A stretch of DNA of 64,000 nt from Paracoccus sp. MC1862 (GCF_016617715.1 NZ_CP067225.1:2108001-2172000), one strand, 5' to 3'; counted from the first letter of the stretch, positions 30,069 through 40,111 are shown. Numbers and translations are program-made. The notes: generated by a model from the letters alone, not told the origin.

Positions 30069-32458
30069 CCGACATGCCTCCGCAGGACGACACAACCCGC
30101 ACGGATGCGGCCAGCGCGCCGCTGCGCCCGGCCAGCCCCGTGCGCCGCACCGCCGCCCGCGCGGCCCGCGCAAGCGTTTCAGTCATCTGGGCCGTGCCGA
30201 TCATCGCGCTTCTGGTCACGATGGCGCTGGCCTGGAACGCCTACACCGGGCGTGGGACCGAGATCTCGGTCGCCTTCAACGACGCCACCGGCATCACGCC
30301 GGGCGAAACCGAGCTGCGCTTCCGCGAGATTCCCGTGGGCCGGGTCGAGGCCGTGCGCTTCACTCCCGACCTGCAACGGGTGATCGTGGACATCCGCGTG
30401 GACAAGGACATTGCCCAGTTCATCGACGACGAGGCCGAGTTCTGGATCGTCCGCCCCCAGGTTTCCGCGCAGGGCATCTCGCGCCTCGACACCGTGCTGA
30501 CCGGCGCCTTCATCGAGGGCTGGTGGGACAATGAGCCGGGCACGGCCGAACTCGGCGTTCACGAGGGGCTGGAACGCGCGCCCCTGACCCGCAGCAACGA
30601 ACGGGGCACCTGGGTGCAGCTTGCCGCCAGCGACGCCTCGGGGATGAGCGAGGGCTCCCCGATCTTCTATCGCGGCCTCGCGGTCGGGCAGATGCAGAAC
30701 CTGCGCCTGTCGGAAGACGAGGAATCCGTGGTGGCCGACGTCTTCATCGAGGCGCCACATGACCAGCAACTGACCACGACAACGGTGTTCTGGGACACCT
30801 CGGGCTTTTCGGTGTCGCTCGGGGCGCAGGGCATATCGCTGAACGTCAGCTCGCTGTCCTCGCTGCTGCAGGGCGGGGCCGAGTTCGCGACCCTGTCCTC
30901 GGGCGGGCAACCGGTGCAGGCGGGCCATGTGTTCCAGTTGCAGCCCGACCGGCAGACGGCCGGCAACAGCCTGTTCGCCGCCTCGCCGCAGGACGAACTG
31001 CGGCTGACCATGCTGATGACGGACGCGGTGCGGGGGCTGACCGAAGGCGCGGACGTCCAGTTCCAGGGCCTGACCGTCGGACGGGTCACGGGCCTTTCGG
31101 TGCGCGTGACCGAGGGACCCGATGGCCAGCTGGGACAGGTGCTGCAAGACATCACGCTGGCGGTCTCTCCGCAGCGCATGGGCCTGCCGGACGATGCGGG
31201 ACCCGAGGACGCGCTGGCCTTCCTGGCCGGCGGCGTCGAACAGGGCCTGCGCGCCCGCGTGACCGGCGCGGGATTCCTCGGCACCTCGCTGATGGTGGAA
31301 CTGGTGGACCTGCCCGACGTGCCCGCCGCGCGGATCGTTACGAATGCCGAGCCTTATCCCATCATCCCCTCGGCGCCCCCGGACCTGTCGGACATCTCGA
31401 CCACGGCGCAGGGCTTCATGGCCCGCATCGGCAACCTCAGGCTTGAGGAACTGCTGAAATCCGCCACCGACATGATGAACAGCGTCACCGCCATCACAAG
31501 CTCGCAGGACACCCGCGCGATCCCGGAATCGCTGCGCCGCACCATCGACGAGGCGAATGTCACGATGACCGAGATCCGCAGCGCCACGCAGGAACTGCGC
31601 GCCTCGGGCGTGGTGGAAAACGTGGCCGGCGCCACCGCCACGGCCAACGAGATCGCAGGCAAGTTGAACGGCGTGGCCGACCGCCTGCCGCAGATCGCCG
31701 AGAACGTGGAAACCGCCACGGATTCGATCCGCGAGGTCGATTTCGCCAGCCTGGGCGCCTCGATCCAGTCGGCGGTTGATGACATCCGCGGCGTGCTGGG
31801 GACCGATGCCGCGCGCAGCCTGCCCGGACGGCTGGGCGATGCCGTGGACCAGTTGGGTTCCGCCGCGGGCGACATCGGGGCGATTGCCGCCGACATGCGC
31901 GAGGGCCGGATCGCGGAACGCGTGGCCAGCTTCATGGACGAGGCCAGCGCCGCCGCCGCCGCCGTCACCGAGGCTGCCGCCGACGTGCCGGAAATGGTGG
32001 CCGAGATGGAGGAAGCCGCCATCGCCGTCGAGGAGTTCGACTTCGCCGGCATCAGCGCCTCGGCCACTGGCCTGATCGAGGACCTGCGCGCAATGCTGGG
32101 CAGCGAGGATGCCGAACAACTGCCGCGCAACCTGTCGGACACGCTGCAGGCGGCCTCGGCGCTGATGAACGAATTGCGCGAAGGCGGCGCCGCCGGCAAC
32201 CTGAACGCGGCGCTGCAATCGGCGCGGCGGGCGGCCGACCAGATCGCGCAGGCGGCCAGCACCCTGCCCGGCCTGTCGCTGCGCTTCCAGCAGCTTGCCG
32301 CGCGGGCCGAGGCGGTGATCGCCGCCTATGGCGACCGGGGCGCCTTCAACACCGAAACCGTCAACACCTTGCGCAGCCTGCGCCGGGCGGCCGAATCCTT
32401 CGGCAGCCTCGCTTCCTCCATCGAGCGCAACCCGCGCGCCTTTATCCTGGGACGATAA
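30065..32458 (+). CDS. pqiB: MCE-domain lipid transport protein PqiB, extended form
   Basis: A 797-residue protein, clearly longer than E. coli PqiB (about 546). It has one N-terminal membrane anchor (VSVIWAVPIIALLVTMALAW), then three MCE/MlaD domains beginning near residues 60, 180 and 310 (ISVAFNDATGITPGETELRFREI region first). The C-terminal 300 residues are alanine-rich helices containing two copies of a 100-residue unit (REVDFASLGASIQS at residue 556, EEFDFAGISASATG at 656). MCE rings stack into a tube for phospholipid passage between membranes, and the helical tail extends it. The ATG overlaps the upstream stop. It is followed by pqiC after 4 bp. Confidence 0.92.
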   Translation: MTDMPPQDDTTRTDAASAPLRPASPVRRTAARAARASVSVIWAVPIIALLVTMALAWNAYTGRGTEISVAFNDATGITPGETELRFREIPVGRVEAVRFTPDLQRVIVDIRVDKDIAQFIDDEAEFWIVRPQVSAQGISRLDTVLTGAFIEGWWDNEPGTAELGVHEGLERAPLTRSNERGTWVQLAASDASGMSEGSPIFYRGLAVGQMQNLRLSEDEESVVADVFIEAPHDQQLTTTTVFWDTSGFSVSLGAQGISLNVSSLSSLLQGGAEFATLSSGGQPVQAGHVFQLQPDRQTAGNSLFAASPQDELRLTMLMTDAVRGLTEGADVQFQGLTVGRVTGLSVRVTEGPDGQLGQVLQDITLAVSPQRMGLPDDAGPEDALAFLAGGVEQGLRARVTGAGFLGTSLMVELVDLPDVPAARIVTNAEPYPIIPSAPPDLSDISTTAQGFMARIGNLRLEELLKSATDMMNSVTAITSSQDTRAIPESLRRTIDEANVTMTEIRSATQELRASGVVENVAGATATANEIAGKLNGVADRLPQIAENVETATDSIREVDFASLGASIQSAVDDIRGVLGTDAARSLPGRLGDAVDQLGSAAGDIGAIAADMREGRIAERVASFMDEASAAAAAVTEAAADVPEMVAEMEEAAIAVEEFDFAGISASATGLIEDLRAMLGSEDAEQLPRNLSDTLQAASALMNELREGGAAGNLNAALQSARRAADQIAQAASTLPGLSLRFQQLAARAEAVIAAYGDRGAFNTETVNTLRSLRRAAESFGSLASSIERNPRAFILGR

Positions 32459-32462
32459 GACC

Positions 32463-33155
32463 ATGCGCCTTGCAATCTCGCTTCTGGCCCTTGCGGCGCT
32501 GGCCGGCTGCTCGAACCCCGAAAAGACGGCGCGCTTCCTGATCGACCCGCCGACCCCGGCCATGCGGGTGGCCAACAATCTCGGGACCGCCGAGCTGGCC
32601 GACGTGTCGCTGCCGGAATATGCCGGGAACGGCGAGATCGCCTGGCAGACCGCCGACGGCGCGGTGCGGTCGAATCCGCGCAACCTGTGGGCCGATGTGC
32701 CGGAACGCGCCTTCACCCTGACGCTCGCCCGCGCGATCTCGGACATGTCGGGGGCGACGGTGATCGCCGAGCCCTGGCCGCTGGCCGAGCCACCGCGGCG
32801 GAGGCTTTTGGTGCGGGTGGAAAAGGCGTTGGCGCAGCGCGAGGGGGTCTACCGGCTGAGCGGGCGCTATTACGTCTCGCAGGACAGCGCGGGCGGGACC
32901 AACCATGCCCGCAACTTCGACATCGCCGTTCCGATCCCCGGGGCGCAACCCGCCAGCGGAAGAAATCCCCCCGCCGCGCCCGGCGCCATCGCCGCCGCCC
33001 AGAACGCGGCCATCGCCCAGCTTGCGGCGCAGATCGCGACGCTGGGCGGGCCGGGGGCGACAGTCCGCACCAGCGTGCCGCGCACGGACCCGATCTTCAC
33101 GCTGGACCCGCTGCCGCCGCTGGAGCCCCTGCCGGACCTTGAGCCGCTGGGCTGA
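32463..33155 (+). CDS. pqiC: PqiC-like outer-membrane lipoprotein
   Basis: A 230-residue lipoprotein. The signal peptide MRLAISLLALAALAGC ends in a lipobox (LAGC), so cysteine 16 should be acylated. The body matches the ABC-type transport auxiliary lipoprotein family (FLIDPPTPAMRV, LWADVPERAFTLTLARAI). PqiC anchors the PqiB tube at the outer membrane. The C-terminus is unusual: a low-complexity alanine-rich helix, then PLPPLEPLPDLEPLG. It is last in the operon and converges on the flavin reductase gene with only 3 bp between stops. Confidence 0.88.
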   Translation: MRLAISLLALAALAGCSNPEKTARFLIDPPTPAMRVANNLGTAELADVSLPEYAGNGEIAWQTADGAVRSNPRNLWADVPERAFTLTLARAISDMSGATVIAEPWPLAEPPRRRLLVRVEKALAQREGVYRLSGRYYVSQDSAGGTNHARNFDIAVPIPGAQPASGRNPPAAPGAIAAAQNAAIAQLAAQIATLGGPGATVRTSVPRTDPIFTLDPLPPLEPLPDLEPLG

Positions 33156-33158
33156 GGC

Positions 33159-33701
33159 CTACTCGCCGGGCTGGAACGCGCCGAAGCGGCCCGCCGCGAA
33201 GACCAGCGGATGGTCGTCCGGCCCGCCGACCGTGACCTCGGCCACCCGGCCCAGCAGCAGGCTGTGGTCGCCGCCGTCATGGACCGCATGGGCGTGGCAG
33301 TCGAAACGGGCCGCCACGCCGGGGATCAGGGGCGTGCCCAGCGCGGTTTTGCCAAGCTCCAGCCCCTCGAACTGCGGACCGCCACGGGTGAAGCGCAGGC
33401 AGATGTCCAGTTGCTCGGCCCCCAGCACATGGATCGACCAGGCCGAGGTATCCGCAAAGATCGCGTGGCGCGAGGAAGACCGCGCCGGGCACCACAGCAC
33501 AAGCGGCGGGTCCAGCGAGACGCTGGTGAAGCTGTTGACCGTCATCCCCACCGGTCCCTGCGGCCCCGTGGTCGTCACCACCGTAACGCCGGTAGCGAAA
33601 CGGCCCAATGCCTCGCGAAAGACGCGACCCGGTTCGTTGTCGGGCTGAAAGCTGATCGCATCGGCCAGGCGGTCGAGCGTCTCGGGGGGCAGTCGGATCA
33701 T
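33159..33701 (-). CDS. Flavin reductase-like (FMN-binding split barrel) protein
   Basis: A 180-residue flavin_reduct-domain protein. The conserved start is [17 protein letters not shown] followed by [20 protein letters not shown], which binds FMN. The later [13 protein letters not shown] holds the family GDHxxxxG motif. Such proteins supply reduced flavin to two-component monooxygenases or act as stand-alone reductases. No monooxygenase is adjacent, so the partner is unknown. The ATG overlaps the stop of the cysQ-like gene by 4 bp, placing it last in the pmbA-cysQ-reductase group. Confidence 0.88.
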   Translation of the reverse strand: MIRLPPETLDRLADAISFQPDNEPGRVFREALGRFATGVTVVTTTGPQGPVGMTVNSFTSVSLDPPLVLWCPARSSSRHAIFADTSAWSIHVLGAEQLDICLRFTRGGPQFEGLELGKTALGTPLIPGVAARFDCHAHAVHDGGDHSLLLGRVAEVTVGGPDDHPLVFAAGRFGAFQPGE

Positions 33702-34519
33702 CCTGCGGCCTTTCCGGTTCCAAGCCCCGCGAGTTCCGGCGGCTCAACGTCCAGCGCCGCGATCAGTTCGCGGTGCAACGCAGGGGCTGCGACGATCAGC
33801 CCGTCCCCCAGTGGCGGCATCCGGTTGAAGCGCAGGGGATGCCCGCGCCGGTCGGTCACGCCGCAGCCCGCCCGCTCGGCGATCAGGCTTGCCGCCGCGA
33901 TGTCCCATTCCCAGACCGGGCGCATCGACAGCGTCGCGTCGAACCGCCCCTCGGCCACAAGGCACAGCCGCCATGCCAGCGACGGCCGGAAGCTGCGCCT
34001 GAACGGGGGCACCCGCCCGCCGCGCCAGAACATCGGGTCCAGCGCCGCCTTGGTGGTCAGCACCTCCGCGCCCTCCAGCCGCGCGGCGCGCGGGCGGATC
34101 GGCTGGCCGTTGCGGGTGGCGGGACCATTCGCCGCGGCCGCATAGGTCACGCCGCGGGCAGGCTGGTGGACGACGCCGGCGATGGGCTGTCCATCCTCGA
34201 CCACGGCCACCGCTACGGCAAAGCCGTCCTCGCCGGCGATAAAGGCGCGGGTGCCGTCGATGGGATCGACGACAAAGACGCGGGCGGCATCCGCGCGGCG
34301 CGGGTCCTCGGGGCTTTCCTCGCTGAGCCAGCCATAATCGGGACGGGCGGCGCGTAGCACCTGCTCAAGCGCGGCGTTCACGGCCAGGTCGGCCTCGGTC
34401 ACGGGACCGGCACCTGCGTCCTTTTCCCAATGGCGATACTCGCCGCGCCAATGGGCCAAGGCGATCTGCCCGGCGTCCTCGGCTGCCCGGGTGATCAGGT
34501 CGAGGTCAGCTTCCGGCAA
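33698..34519 (-). CDS. cysQ: Inositol-monophosphatase-family phosphatase, CysQ-like
   Basis: A 273-residue Mg-dependent, lithium-sensitive-type phosphatase. The metal ligands are in [22 protein letters not shown] (DPxDGT motif) and [11 protein letters not shown]. It probably hydrolyses 3'-phosphoadenosine-5'-phosphate (CysQ role) or a related phosphomonoester. The split between CysQ and SuhB/HisN functions cannot be fixed by eye. The start is a TTG at 34519 because an in-frame TGA lies two codons upstream; GAAGGGA inside the end of pmbA serves as ribosome site. It overlaps pmbA by 14 bp. Confidence 0.85.
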   Translation of the reverse strand: MPEADLDLITRAAEDAGQIALAHWRGEYRHWEKDAGAGPVTEADLAVNAALEQVLRAARPDYGWLSEESPEDPRRADAARVFVVDPIDGTRAFIAGEDGFAVAVAVVEDGQPIAGVVHQPARGVTYAAAANGPATRNGQPIRPRAARLEGAEVLTTKAALDPMFWRGGRVPPFRRSFRPSLAWRLCLVAEGRFDATLSMRPVWEWDIAAASLIAERAGCGVTDRRGHPLRFNRMPPLGDGLIVAAPALHRELIAALDVEPPELAGLGTGKAAG

Positions 34520-35870
34520 CGGTCATCCCTTCGACCAGAAGGCTTGGGACCCGCAGGCTGCGCCAGTCGGGCAGGTCATCGGCGGCGGTGATCCGCATCA
34601 GCATCTCGCGCAGGTTCCCGGCGATGGTGCATTCGTTCACGGGATAGGCAATCTGCCCGTTCTCCACCCAGAAGCCCGCCGCGCCGCGCGAGTAATCCCC
34701 CGTCGTCGCGTTGATCGAGGCCCCCAGCATCGAGGTCACGACCAGCCCCTGCCCCATGCCGCGGATCAGGTCCTCGGGGCTGGCCTTTCCCGCCGTCAGC
34801 GCGACATTGGTGATCCCCGGCGAGGGCGGCGAGGAGGTGCCGCGCATGGCGTTCCCGGTCGAGGCCATCCCCAGCTTGCGGGCGGTCGCCAGATCCAGCG
34901 TCCAGCCCTGCAGCACCCCATCCGCCACGATCATGCGCGGGGCGGTCGCCAGCCCCTCGGCATCGAAGGGGCGCGAGGCCGGATGACGCGGCTGGCGCGG
35001 GTTCTCGGACAGGTCGAAGCCCGGCGGCAGCACCGGCTGGCCCATGTCGCCCCGCAGCCAGCTCGACCCCCGCGCCACCACGCTGCCGTTCACCGCCGAC
35101 AGCAGGTGCGAGAGCAGCGACCCCGCCACACGCTCGTCGTAAAGGATCGGGAAGGCGCCGGTCGGGGGCTTCCTCGCGCCCTTGCGCGCCACGGTGCGCG
35201 CGCCCGCAAGGCGGCCGATCTCCTCGGGGGAGGGCAGGTCCTCGGCCCAGACGCGGGCCTCGCCCGCCCAGTCGCGTTCCATCCCCAGACCCTCGCCGGT
35301 GATGGCGACGGCGGAAAGGCCGTGGCTGCTGCGGTCGTAGCCGCCTGAAAAGCCGTTGGTGCCCGCCAGCCACATCCGCCGGTGCATGGCCGAGGCGCCG
35401 GCCGATTCCACCATGCTGATGCCCTCGACCGCCCGCGCCGCCGCCTCGGCCCTGAGCGCCATGTCCAGCAGCGCGGGCGGTTCCGGCGCAGGCGCGCCGT
35501 CGTCCAGTTCCAGCGCCGCCGCGTCGCGGTCGCGCGCAAGCTGGGCGGGGTCGGCAAGCCCCACGTTGTCATCCACCGGGGCCTCGCGGGCCATCGCCAC
35601 GGCGCGCTCGGCCATCTCGCGGATGGTGCGGTCGGACCGTTCGCTGGCCGAGACGCAGGCCTGCCGGCCGCCGACGATCACCCGCAGCCCGATCTCGACG
35701 CCCTCGGCGCGCCCGGCCTGTTCCAGCGCCCCGCCCCGGACCTCGACCGACAGCGACTCGCCCGAGACGGCCAGGGCGTCGGCCTCGGTCGCGCCGGCCG
35801 CGCGGGCGGCTGACAGCAGCGCCCCGGTCAGCCGGGCGAGGTCATGGGGGTCGGATCGGGTCATGGACAT
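34506..35870 (-). CDS. pmbA: TldD/PmbA-family metalloprotease component PmbA
   Basis: A 454-residue PmbA protein. The N-terminal domain contains VEVRGGALEQAGRAEGVEIGLRV, shown in part as EGVEIGLRVIVGG, with the family SERSDRTI. The C-terminal domain has SPGITNVALTAGK and INATTGDYSRGAAGFWVENG, the most conserved PmbA stretch. With TldD it forms a metalloprotease implicated in peptide maturation and antitoxin turnover. The HExxH motif belongs to TldD and is not expected here. ATG 35870 and ATG 35864 are both possible. No tldD is present in the window. Confidence 0.92.
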   Translation of the reverse strand: MSMTRSDPHDLARLTGALLSAARAAGATEADALAVSGESLSVEVRGGALEQAGRAEGVEIGLRVIVGGRQACVSASERSDRTIREMAERAVAMAREAPVDDNVGLADPAQLARDRDAAALELDDGAPAPEPPALLDMALRAEAAARAVEGISMVESAGASAMHRRMWLAGTNGFSGGYDRSSHGLSAVAITGEGLGMERDWAGEARVWAEDLPSPEEIGRLAGARTVARKGARKPPTGAFPILYDERVAGSLLSHLLSAVNGSVVARGSSWLRGDMGQPVLPPGFDLSENPRQPRHPASRPFDAEGLATAPRMIVADGVLQGWTLDLATARKLGMASTGNAMRGTSSPPSPGITNVALTAGKASPEDLIRGMGQGLVVTSMLGASINATTGDYSRGAAGFWVENGQIAYPVNECTIAGNLREMLMRITAADDLPDWRSLRVPSLLVEGMTVAGS

Positions 35871-35938
35871 GCCTTCCCTTGGATGCGCGAAGGGGCCGGA
35901 CGGCGCCGGCCCCCGCGATATGGCGTCGATGCCCGGTG

Positions 35939-37531
35939 TTACTTCACCTGCTGGCCATTGGCAAAGATCTGGCCGCCTTCGCGGAACTCGAAATCCGCCA
36001 CCATGGCGTCGCCGCCTTCGGGCGCGGGGCGGGCGAACAGCGCCAGCATCAGGCGGTAGCCCGCGACTTCCTCCTGCGCGATGACGCCCAGTTGCACCAG
36101 CCGGTCGATCAGGCCGTCGATGCCTTCAAGGCGCGCATTCACCGCGCCCACCGGCTGGTCCGGGTCGCCGCCTTCCGGCACCGCCAACTCGCCCGAGGCG
36201 TCGATGCTGGCGCCCAGCGCGTCGATGGCGAACTGGTTAATGGTGACCTGCACCGGCTCGAAGGGGCTGGGCGCCTCCTCCTCGGCAGGATCGGGCAGCG
36301 CGGCGCTGCCGTCGGCCTGCATCTCGTCGGTGCCGGGCGGGGTCGGCCCGTCCGCGGCCATCAGCGCCGGGTCGAACAGGTCCATGGCCACGCGCACCAA
36401 CCCGGTCAGGTCGATGTCGATGCTGGCCGGGTCGCGCGGCAGGGTGCGGGCGCTGTCGAACAGGTCCCAGACGCTGTCGGCCAGCGTCAGCCCGGCGACG
36501 GAATATGCGAATTTGAAGGGCGCGGGCTCGTCGGCTTTCAGCACGGGGAACTGCACGTCGAAGGTGCCTTCCTCGATGGCATAGCTGATCGGCGCGGGCA
36601 GGTCGCTGACGGTCAGCTCGGTCCGGGTCGAATCGAGCGCGCCCTGGTATTTCAGCCCGTCCGGTCCCAGCGCCAGCGTCACCTCGAACCCCTGCAGGGC
36701 CGAGTTGGCGCGGACGGTGTCCTCCTGCCCTTCCTCGTCCTTCCCGGCGAAGTCCAGGTCCAGGCTGCCCGGTCCGGCCGAGATCGTCGCGCTCACGTCC
36801 ATGCCCGCCCGCAAGGCGGCCGCCATGTCCTCGGAGGCATCCGCCCCCTTGGGAATGGTGCCCGTGCTGGAACCCTGCAGCCCCGTCAGAGAGCTTGTCA
36901 CGTTGACCCGGCCCGGCGACTCCGCATCCTCGGGGTCGGCATAGGCGGCGGCGAACTCGACCCGCTCGGCGGCCATGGTCGCGTCGAAGCGCATGAGGTC
37001 GGCATCCACGATCTGCTGGCGGCTGGTGGCGTTCAGCAGCTTCAGCGTGACCGGCACCTGGCGCGTCTCTTCCCCGGTCTGCACCGTATCCAGCGCCAGC
37101 GTCAGTTCGCCCGAGCGGGTGTCATGGGTCATGTCGGCGGCGGTGCCGCCCGAGACGATCTCGGTGTCCCGCGCGGTCAGGGATCCGTTCAGCGTCACCT
37201 GTTCTCCGTCCGAATTGCGGAAGCTTGCGGTCGCGGGCGTGGTTTCCGCCAGCGTGGTCCGCACCCGGCCGTCGCCGGTGCCGGTCAGGGTGATCTCGGG
37301 GGTGCGGAACTCGACCCGCGTCTCGTCCTCGGGCACCTCGTAGCCGATCACCACGTCGCGCAGGGTAAGGGTCTCGCCCGCCTCGTCCCGCGCGCCCTCG
37401 GTGACGGTGTAGCCGTTGGCCTTGTAGTATTCGACCCAGTTCTGCCAGACTTCCGCAGGGGTGACATCGGCCATCGCGGGGGCCGCCCAGGCCAGCACGG
37501 CCAGTACAGAGGTGGTCGTTCGCAAGAACAT
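35939..37531 (-). CDS. DUF2125 periplasmic protein
   Basis: A 530-residue secreted protein. Signal peptide MFLRTTTSVLAVLAWAAPAMA is followed by DVTPAEVWQNWVEYYKANGYTV, shown in part as WQNWVEYYKANGY. It matches the DUF2125 family of alphaproteobacteria in size and pattern. The rest is beta-rich and acidic, reminiscent of AsmA/TamB-like lipid-handling proteins, although function is undescribed. An acidic proline-rich stretch lies near residues 390-420. The C-terminus VADFEFREGGQIFANGQQVK is typical. It is 68 bp upstream of pmbA and divergent from the enoyl-CoA hydratase gene. Confidence 0.82.
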   Translation of the reverse strand: MFLRTTTSVLAVLAWAAPAMADVTPAEVWQNWVEYYKANGYTVTEGARDEAGETLTLRDVVIGYEVPEDETRVEFRTPEITLTGTGDGRVRTTLAETTPATASFRNSDGEQVTLNGSLTARDTEIVSGGTAADMTHDTRSGELTLALDTVQTGEETRQVPVTLKLLNATSRQQIVDADLMRFDATMAAERVEFAAAYADPEDAESPGRVNVTSSLTGLQGSSTGTIPKGADASEDMAAALRAGMDVSATISAGPGSLDLDFAGKDEEGQEDTVRANSALQGFEVTLALGPDGLKYQGALDSTRTELTVSDLPAPISYAIEEGTFDVQFPVLKADEPAPFKFAYSVAGLTLADSVWDLFDSARTLPRDPASIDIDLTGLVRVAMDLFDPALMAADGPTPPGTDEMQADGSAALPDPAEEEAPSPFEPVQVTINQFAIDALGASIDASGELAVPEGGDPDQPVGAVNARLEGIDGLIDRLVQLGVIAQEEVAGYRLMLALFARPAPEGGDAMVADFEFREGGQIFANGQQVK

Positions 37532-37624
37532 AAAGCGATTCCTTCAAGAAACGTCGGCGGCGTGGTTGGTCGCGGCAGGGCGAATCTCGCATATCCGGGC
37601 GCCGCATCAAAGGAGGCAGTGGGT

Positions 37625-38248
37625 TTGATCGAAACGAATTGCACGCGGGACGGGTTCTTCACGATCCTGTTGAACCGGCCCGACAAGGCCAATGCCCTGA
37701 CCGAGGGCATGATCCAGGCGCTGATCGCCGCCCTGCGTGACGCCTCGGCCCAGGGCGCCCGCGCCATCGTGTTGACGGGGCAAGGCCGCGTCTTCTCGGC
37801 CGGAGCCGACCTTGAAGCCGCGCGGGCGGGGCTTGCAACCTCGCCGCTGTGGGAGGAACTGTCGGCCGCTATCGCCGAGGCCCCTGCGCTGACAATTGCC
37901 GCGCTGAACGGAACGGCGGCCGGGGGCGCGCTGGGGATGGTGCTGGCCTGCGATCTGCGGATCGCGGTGCCCGAGGCGCGCATCTTCTACCCGGTGATGA
38001 AGCTGGGCTTTCTGCCGCAGCCCTCGGACCCCGCCCGGTTGGCGGCGCTGGCGGGGCCGTCGCGGGCGGCGATGATCCTGATGGCAGGGCAGCGGATCGA
38101 GGCGGAAACGGCGCTGGGCTGGGGCCTGCTGGACCGGATCGTGCCGGGGAACGCGCTGATGGAGACGGCGGAGGAACTGGCCGCCGACGCGCTGGGCGCG
38201 ACGCAGGATCACGTGGCGGGCATCAAGCGGCTGATCCGGGGCGGCTGA
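37625..38248 (+). CDS. Enoyl-CoA hydratase/isomerase-family protein, short form
   Basis: A 207-residue crotonase-fold protein. It has FTILLNRPDKANALTEGM, the oxyanion-hole segment GQGRVFSAGADLEA, and the second oxyanion loop LNGTAAGGALGMVLACDLRIA. The usual catalytic glutamate region of hydratases reads RIFYPVMKLGFLPQPSD here, without an obvious glutamate pair, so isomerase or other crotonase chemistry is possible. It is short: canonical members have about 260 residues and a longer C-terminal helical part. The start is a TTG at 37625, placed 8 bp after a perfect AGGAGG; the GTG at 37619 is too close to it. Confidence 0.8.
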   Translation: MIETNCTRDGFFTILLNRPDKANALTEGMIQALIAALRDASAQGARAIVLTGQGRVFSAGADLEAARAGLATSPLWEELSAAIAEAPALTIAALNGTAAGGALGMVLACDLRIAVPEARIFYPVMKLGFLPQPSDPARLAALAGPSRAAMILMAGQRIEAETALGWGLLDRIVPGNALMETAEELAADALGATQDHVAGIKRLIRGG

Positions 38249-38251
38249 GGC

Positions 38252-38614
38252 TCAGGGATGCGTCGGCGGGTTGGCGCGGGTCACGATGAAGACCGCGACC
38301 GCCGCCAGAACCGCTACCTGCACGGCCCAGAAGGGATGGGGCAGGATGAACCAGCTTATGCACAGCCCGATCGCCATGCTGACGCAGACGATCACCTTGA
38401 CGCGGGGGTCGATGGCCCGGTGTTCCTGCCAGTCCCGGATCTGCGGGCCGAAGACCCGATGCGTCATCAGCATGTGGTGGAACCGCGGCGACGAGCGGTT
38501 GAAGGCGAAGGCCGCCACGATCAGGAAGGGCACGGTGGGCACGATCGGCAGCACCGTCCCGGCGAAGGCCAGGACGACAGCCAGGATCCCGATGATCCAC
38601 CAGAGAAGGCGCAT
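38252..38614 (-). CDS. DUF454 (YbaN-family) inner-membrane protein
   Basis: A 120-residue membrane protein with an N-terminal hydrophobic hairpin (WWIIGILAVVLAFAGTVLPIVPTVPFLIVAAFAF, partly GTVLPIVPTVPFLI, the family hallmark). A short polar loop (SSPRFHHMLMTHRVFGPQI) and two more helices follow. The YbaN/DUF454 family has no firm function; it is often found near heme or primosomal genes in other bacteria. Here it follows ahcY with a TGATG 1-bp overlap, so it is translationally coupled to it. It converges on the crotonase gene with 3 bp between stops. Confidence 0.88.
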   Translation of the reverse strand: MRLLWWIIGILAVVLAFAGTVLPIVPTVPFLIVAAFAFNRSSPRFHHMLMTHRVFGPQIRDWQEHRAIDPRVKVIVCVSMAIGLCISWFILPHPFWAVQVAVLAAVAVFIVTRANPPTHP

Positions 38615-40017
38615 CAGTAGCGGTAATGCTCGGACTTGAAGGGGCCGTCAGCCGGCACGCCGATATAATCGGCCTGATCGCGCGACAGTTCCGTCAGCCT
38701 GACGCCGATCCGGCCCAGGTGCAGCCGCGCGACCTTTTCATCCAGCGCCTTGGGCAGGATGTAGACGCCGGGCTGATACTCGTCGCCCTTGGTCCACAGT
38801 TCGATCTGCGCCAGCACCTGGTTGGTGAAGCTGGCCGACATGACGAAGGACGGATGCCCGGTGGCGTTGCCGAGGTTCAGCAGGCGCCCCTGCGACAGCA
38901 GGATGATCCGATTGCCCGAGGGCATCTCGATCATGTCTACTTGGTCCTTGATGTTGGTCCAGCGGTGGTTGCGCAGGGCGGCGACCTGGATCTCGTTGTC
39001 GAAGTGGCCGATGTTGCCGACGATGGCCATGTCCTTCATCTCGCGCATGTGCTCGATGCGGATCACGTCCTTGTTGCCGGTGGCTGTCACGAAGATGTCG
39101 GCGGTAGATACAACATCTTCCAGCACAACGACCTCATAGCCGTCCATCGCCGCCTGCAGGGCGCAGATCGGGTCCACTTCCGTGACCTTCACCCGCGCGC
39201 CCGCGCCGCTGAGGGATGCGGCCGAGCCCTTGCCCACGTCGCCATAGCCGCAGACGACGGCGACCTTGCCCGCCATCATCACGTCGGTCGCGCGGCGGAT
39301 ACCGTCCACCAGCGATTCCTTGCAGCCATACTTGTTGTCGAACTTGGACTTGGTGACGCTGTCGTTCACGTTGATCGCCGGGAACGGCAGGCGGCCCTGC
39401 TTGTGCAGGTCGTAAAGGCGGTGGACGCCGGTGGTGGTTTCCTCGGAAACCCCGCGGATCGCCTCGCGTTGGCGGGCGAACCAGCCGGGGGTCTGGTCGA
39501 TCCGCTTGCGGATCTGGGCGAACAGCGCCTCTTCCTCTTCGGACTGGGGGGCGGCGATCAGGTCAATCTCTCCGGCCTCGACGCGTGCGCCGAGCAGGAT
39601 ATACATCGTGGCGTCGCCGCCATCGTCGAGGATCATGTTCGCGCCGTCGCGGAACTGGAAGATGCGGTCGGTGTAGGTCCAGTATTCCTCCAGCGTCTCG
39701 CCCTTGACGGCGAAGACCGGGACACCTGTGGCCGCAATGGCGGCGGCGGCATGGTCCTGGGTCGAATAGATGTTGCAGGACGCCCAGCGCACCTCGGCCC
39801 CCAGCGCCACCAGCGTCTCGATCAGGACGGCCGTCTGCACCGTCATGTGCAGCGAGCCCGCAATGCGTGCGCCCGCTAGGGGCTTCGCCGCGCCGAATTC
39901 GGCGCGCAGCGCCATCAGGCCCGGCATCTCGGTCTGGGCGATGTCCAGTTCCTTGCGGCCGAACTCGGCAAGGCTGATGTCGCGCACAAGATAGTCTTGA
40001 GGGGCTACCTGATTCAT
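38614..40017 (-). CDS. ahcY: S-adenosyl-L-homocysteine hydrolase
   Basis: A 467-residue adenosylhomocysteinase of usual length, NAD-dependent, splitting S-adenosylhomocysteine to adenosine and homocysteine in the methyl cycle. It has [16 protein letters not shown], the family block [16 protein letters not shown] with the catalytic lysine region, and the NAD-binding Rossmann motif [18 protein letters not shown]. The C-terminus [11 protein letters not shown] is diagnostic. The ATG at 40017 (MNQVAPQDY) fits family starts; an upstream in-frame ATG lies in a region without similarity. I looked for an SAH or SAM/SAH riboswitch in the leader and saw none that I could defend. Confidence 0.96.
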   Translation of the reverse strand: MNQVAPQDYLVRDISLAEFGRKELDIAQTEMPGLMALRAEFGAAKPLAGARIAGSLHMTVQTAVLIETLVALGAEVRWASCNIYSTQDHAAAAIAATGVPVFAVKGETLEEYWTYTDRIFQFRDGANMILDDGGDATMYILLGARVEAGEIDLIAAPQSEEEEALFAQIRKRIDQTPGWFARQREAIRGVSEETTTGVHRLYDLHKQGRLPFPAINVNDSVTKSKFDNKYGCKESLVDGIRRATDVMMAGKVAVVCGYGDVGKGSAASLSGAGARVKVTEVDPICALQAAMDGYEVVVLEDVVSTADIFVTATGNKDVIRIEHMREMKDMAIVGNIGHFDNEIQVAALRNHRWTNIKDQVDMIEMPSGNRIILLSQGRLLNLGNATGHPSFVMSASFTNQVLAQIELWTKGDEYQPGVYILPKALDEKVARLHLGRIGVRLTELSRDQADYIGVPADGPFKSEHYRY

Positions 40018-40111
40018 CGAAGGCCTCATGGGGAATGGAACAAGGCCGGCCCTTGTCACAGACCGCCCCGAAAGGCAACGCGGCTTCGACGCTGACGCGG
40101 TGTTCCCGATA

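Noticed and set aside
40018..40111. SAH or SAM/SAH riboswitch in the ahcY leader
   Set aside because: The leader is short and I could not draw the conserved pairing of either class; a covariance search would decide.
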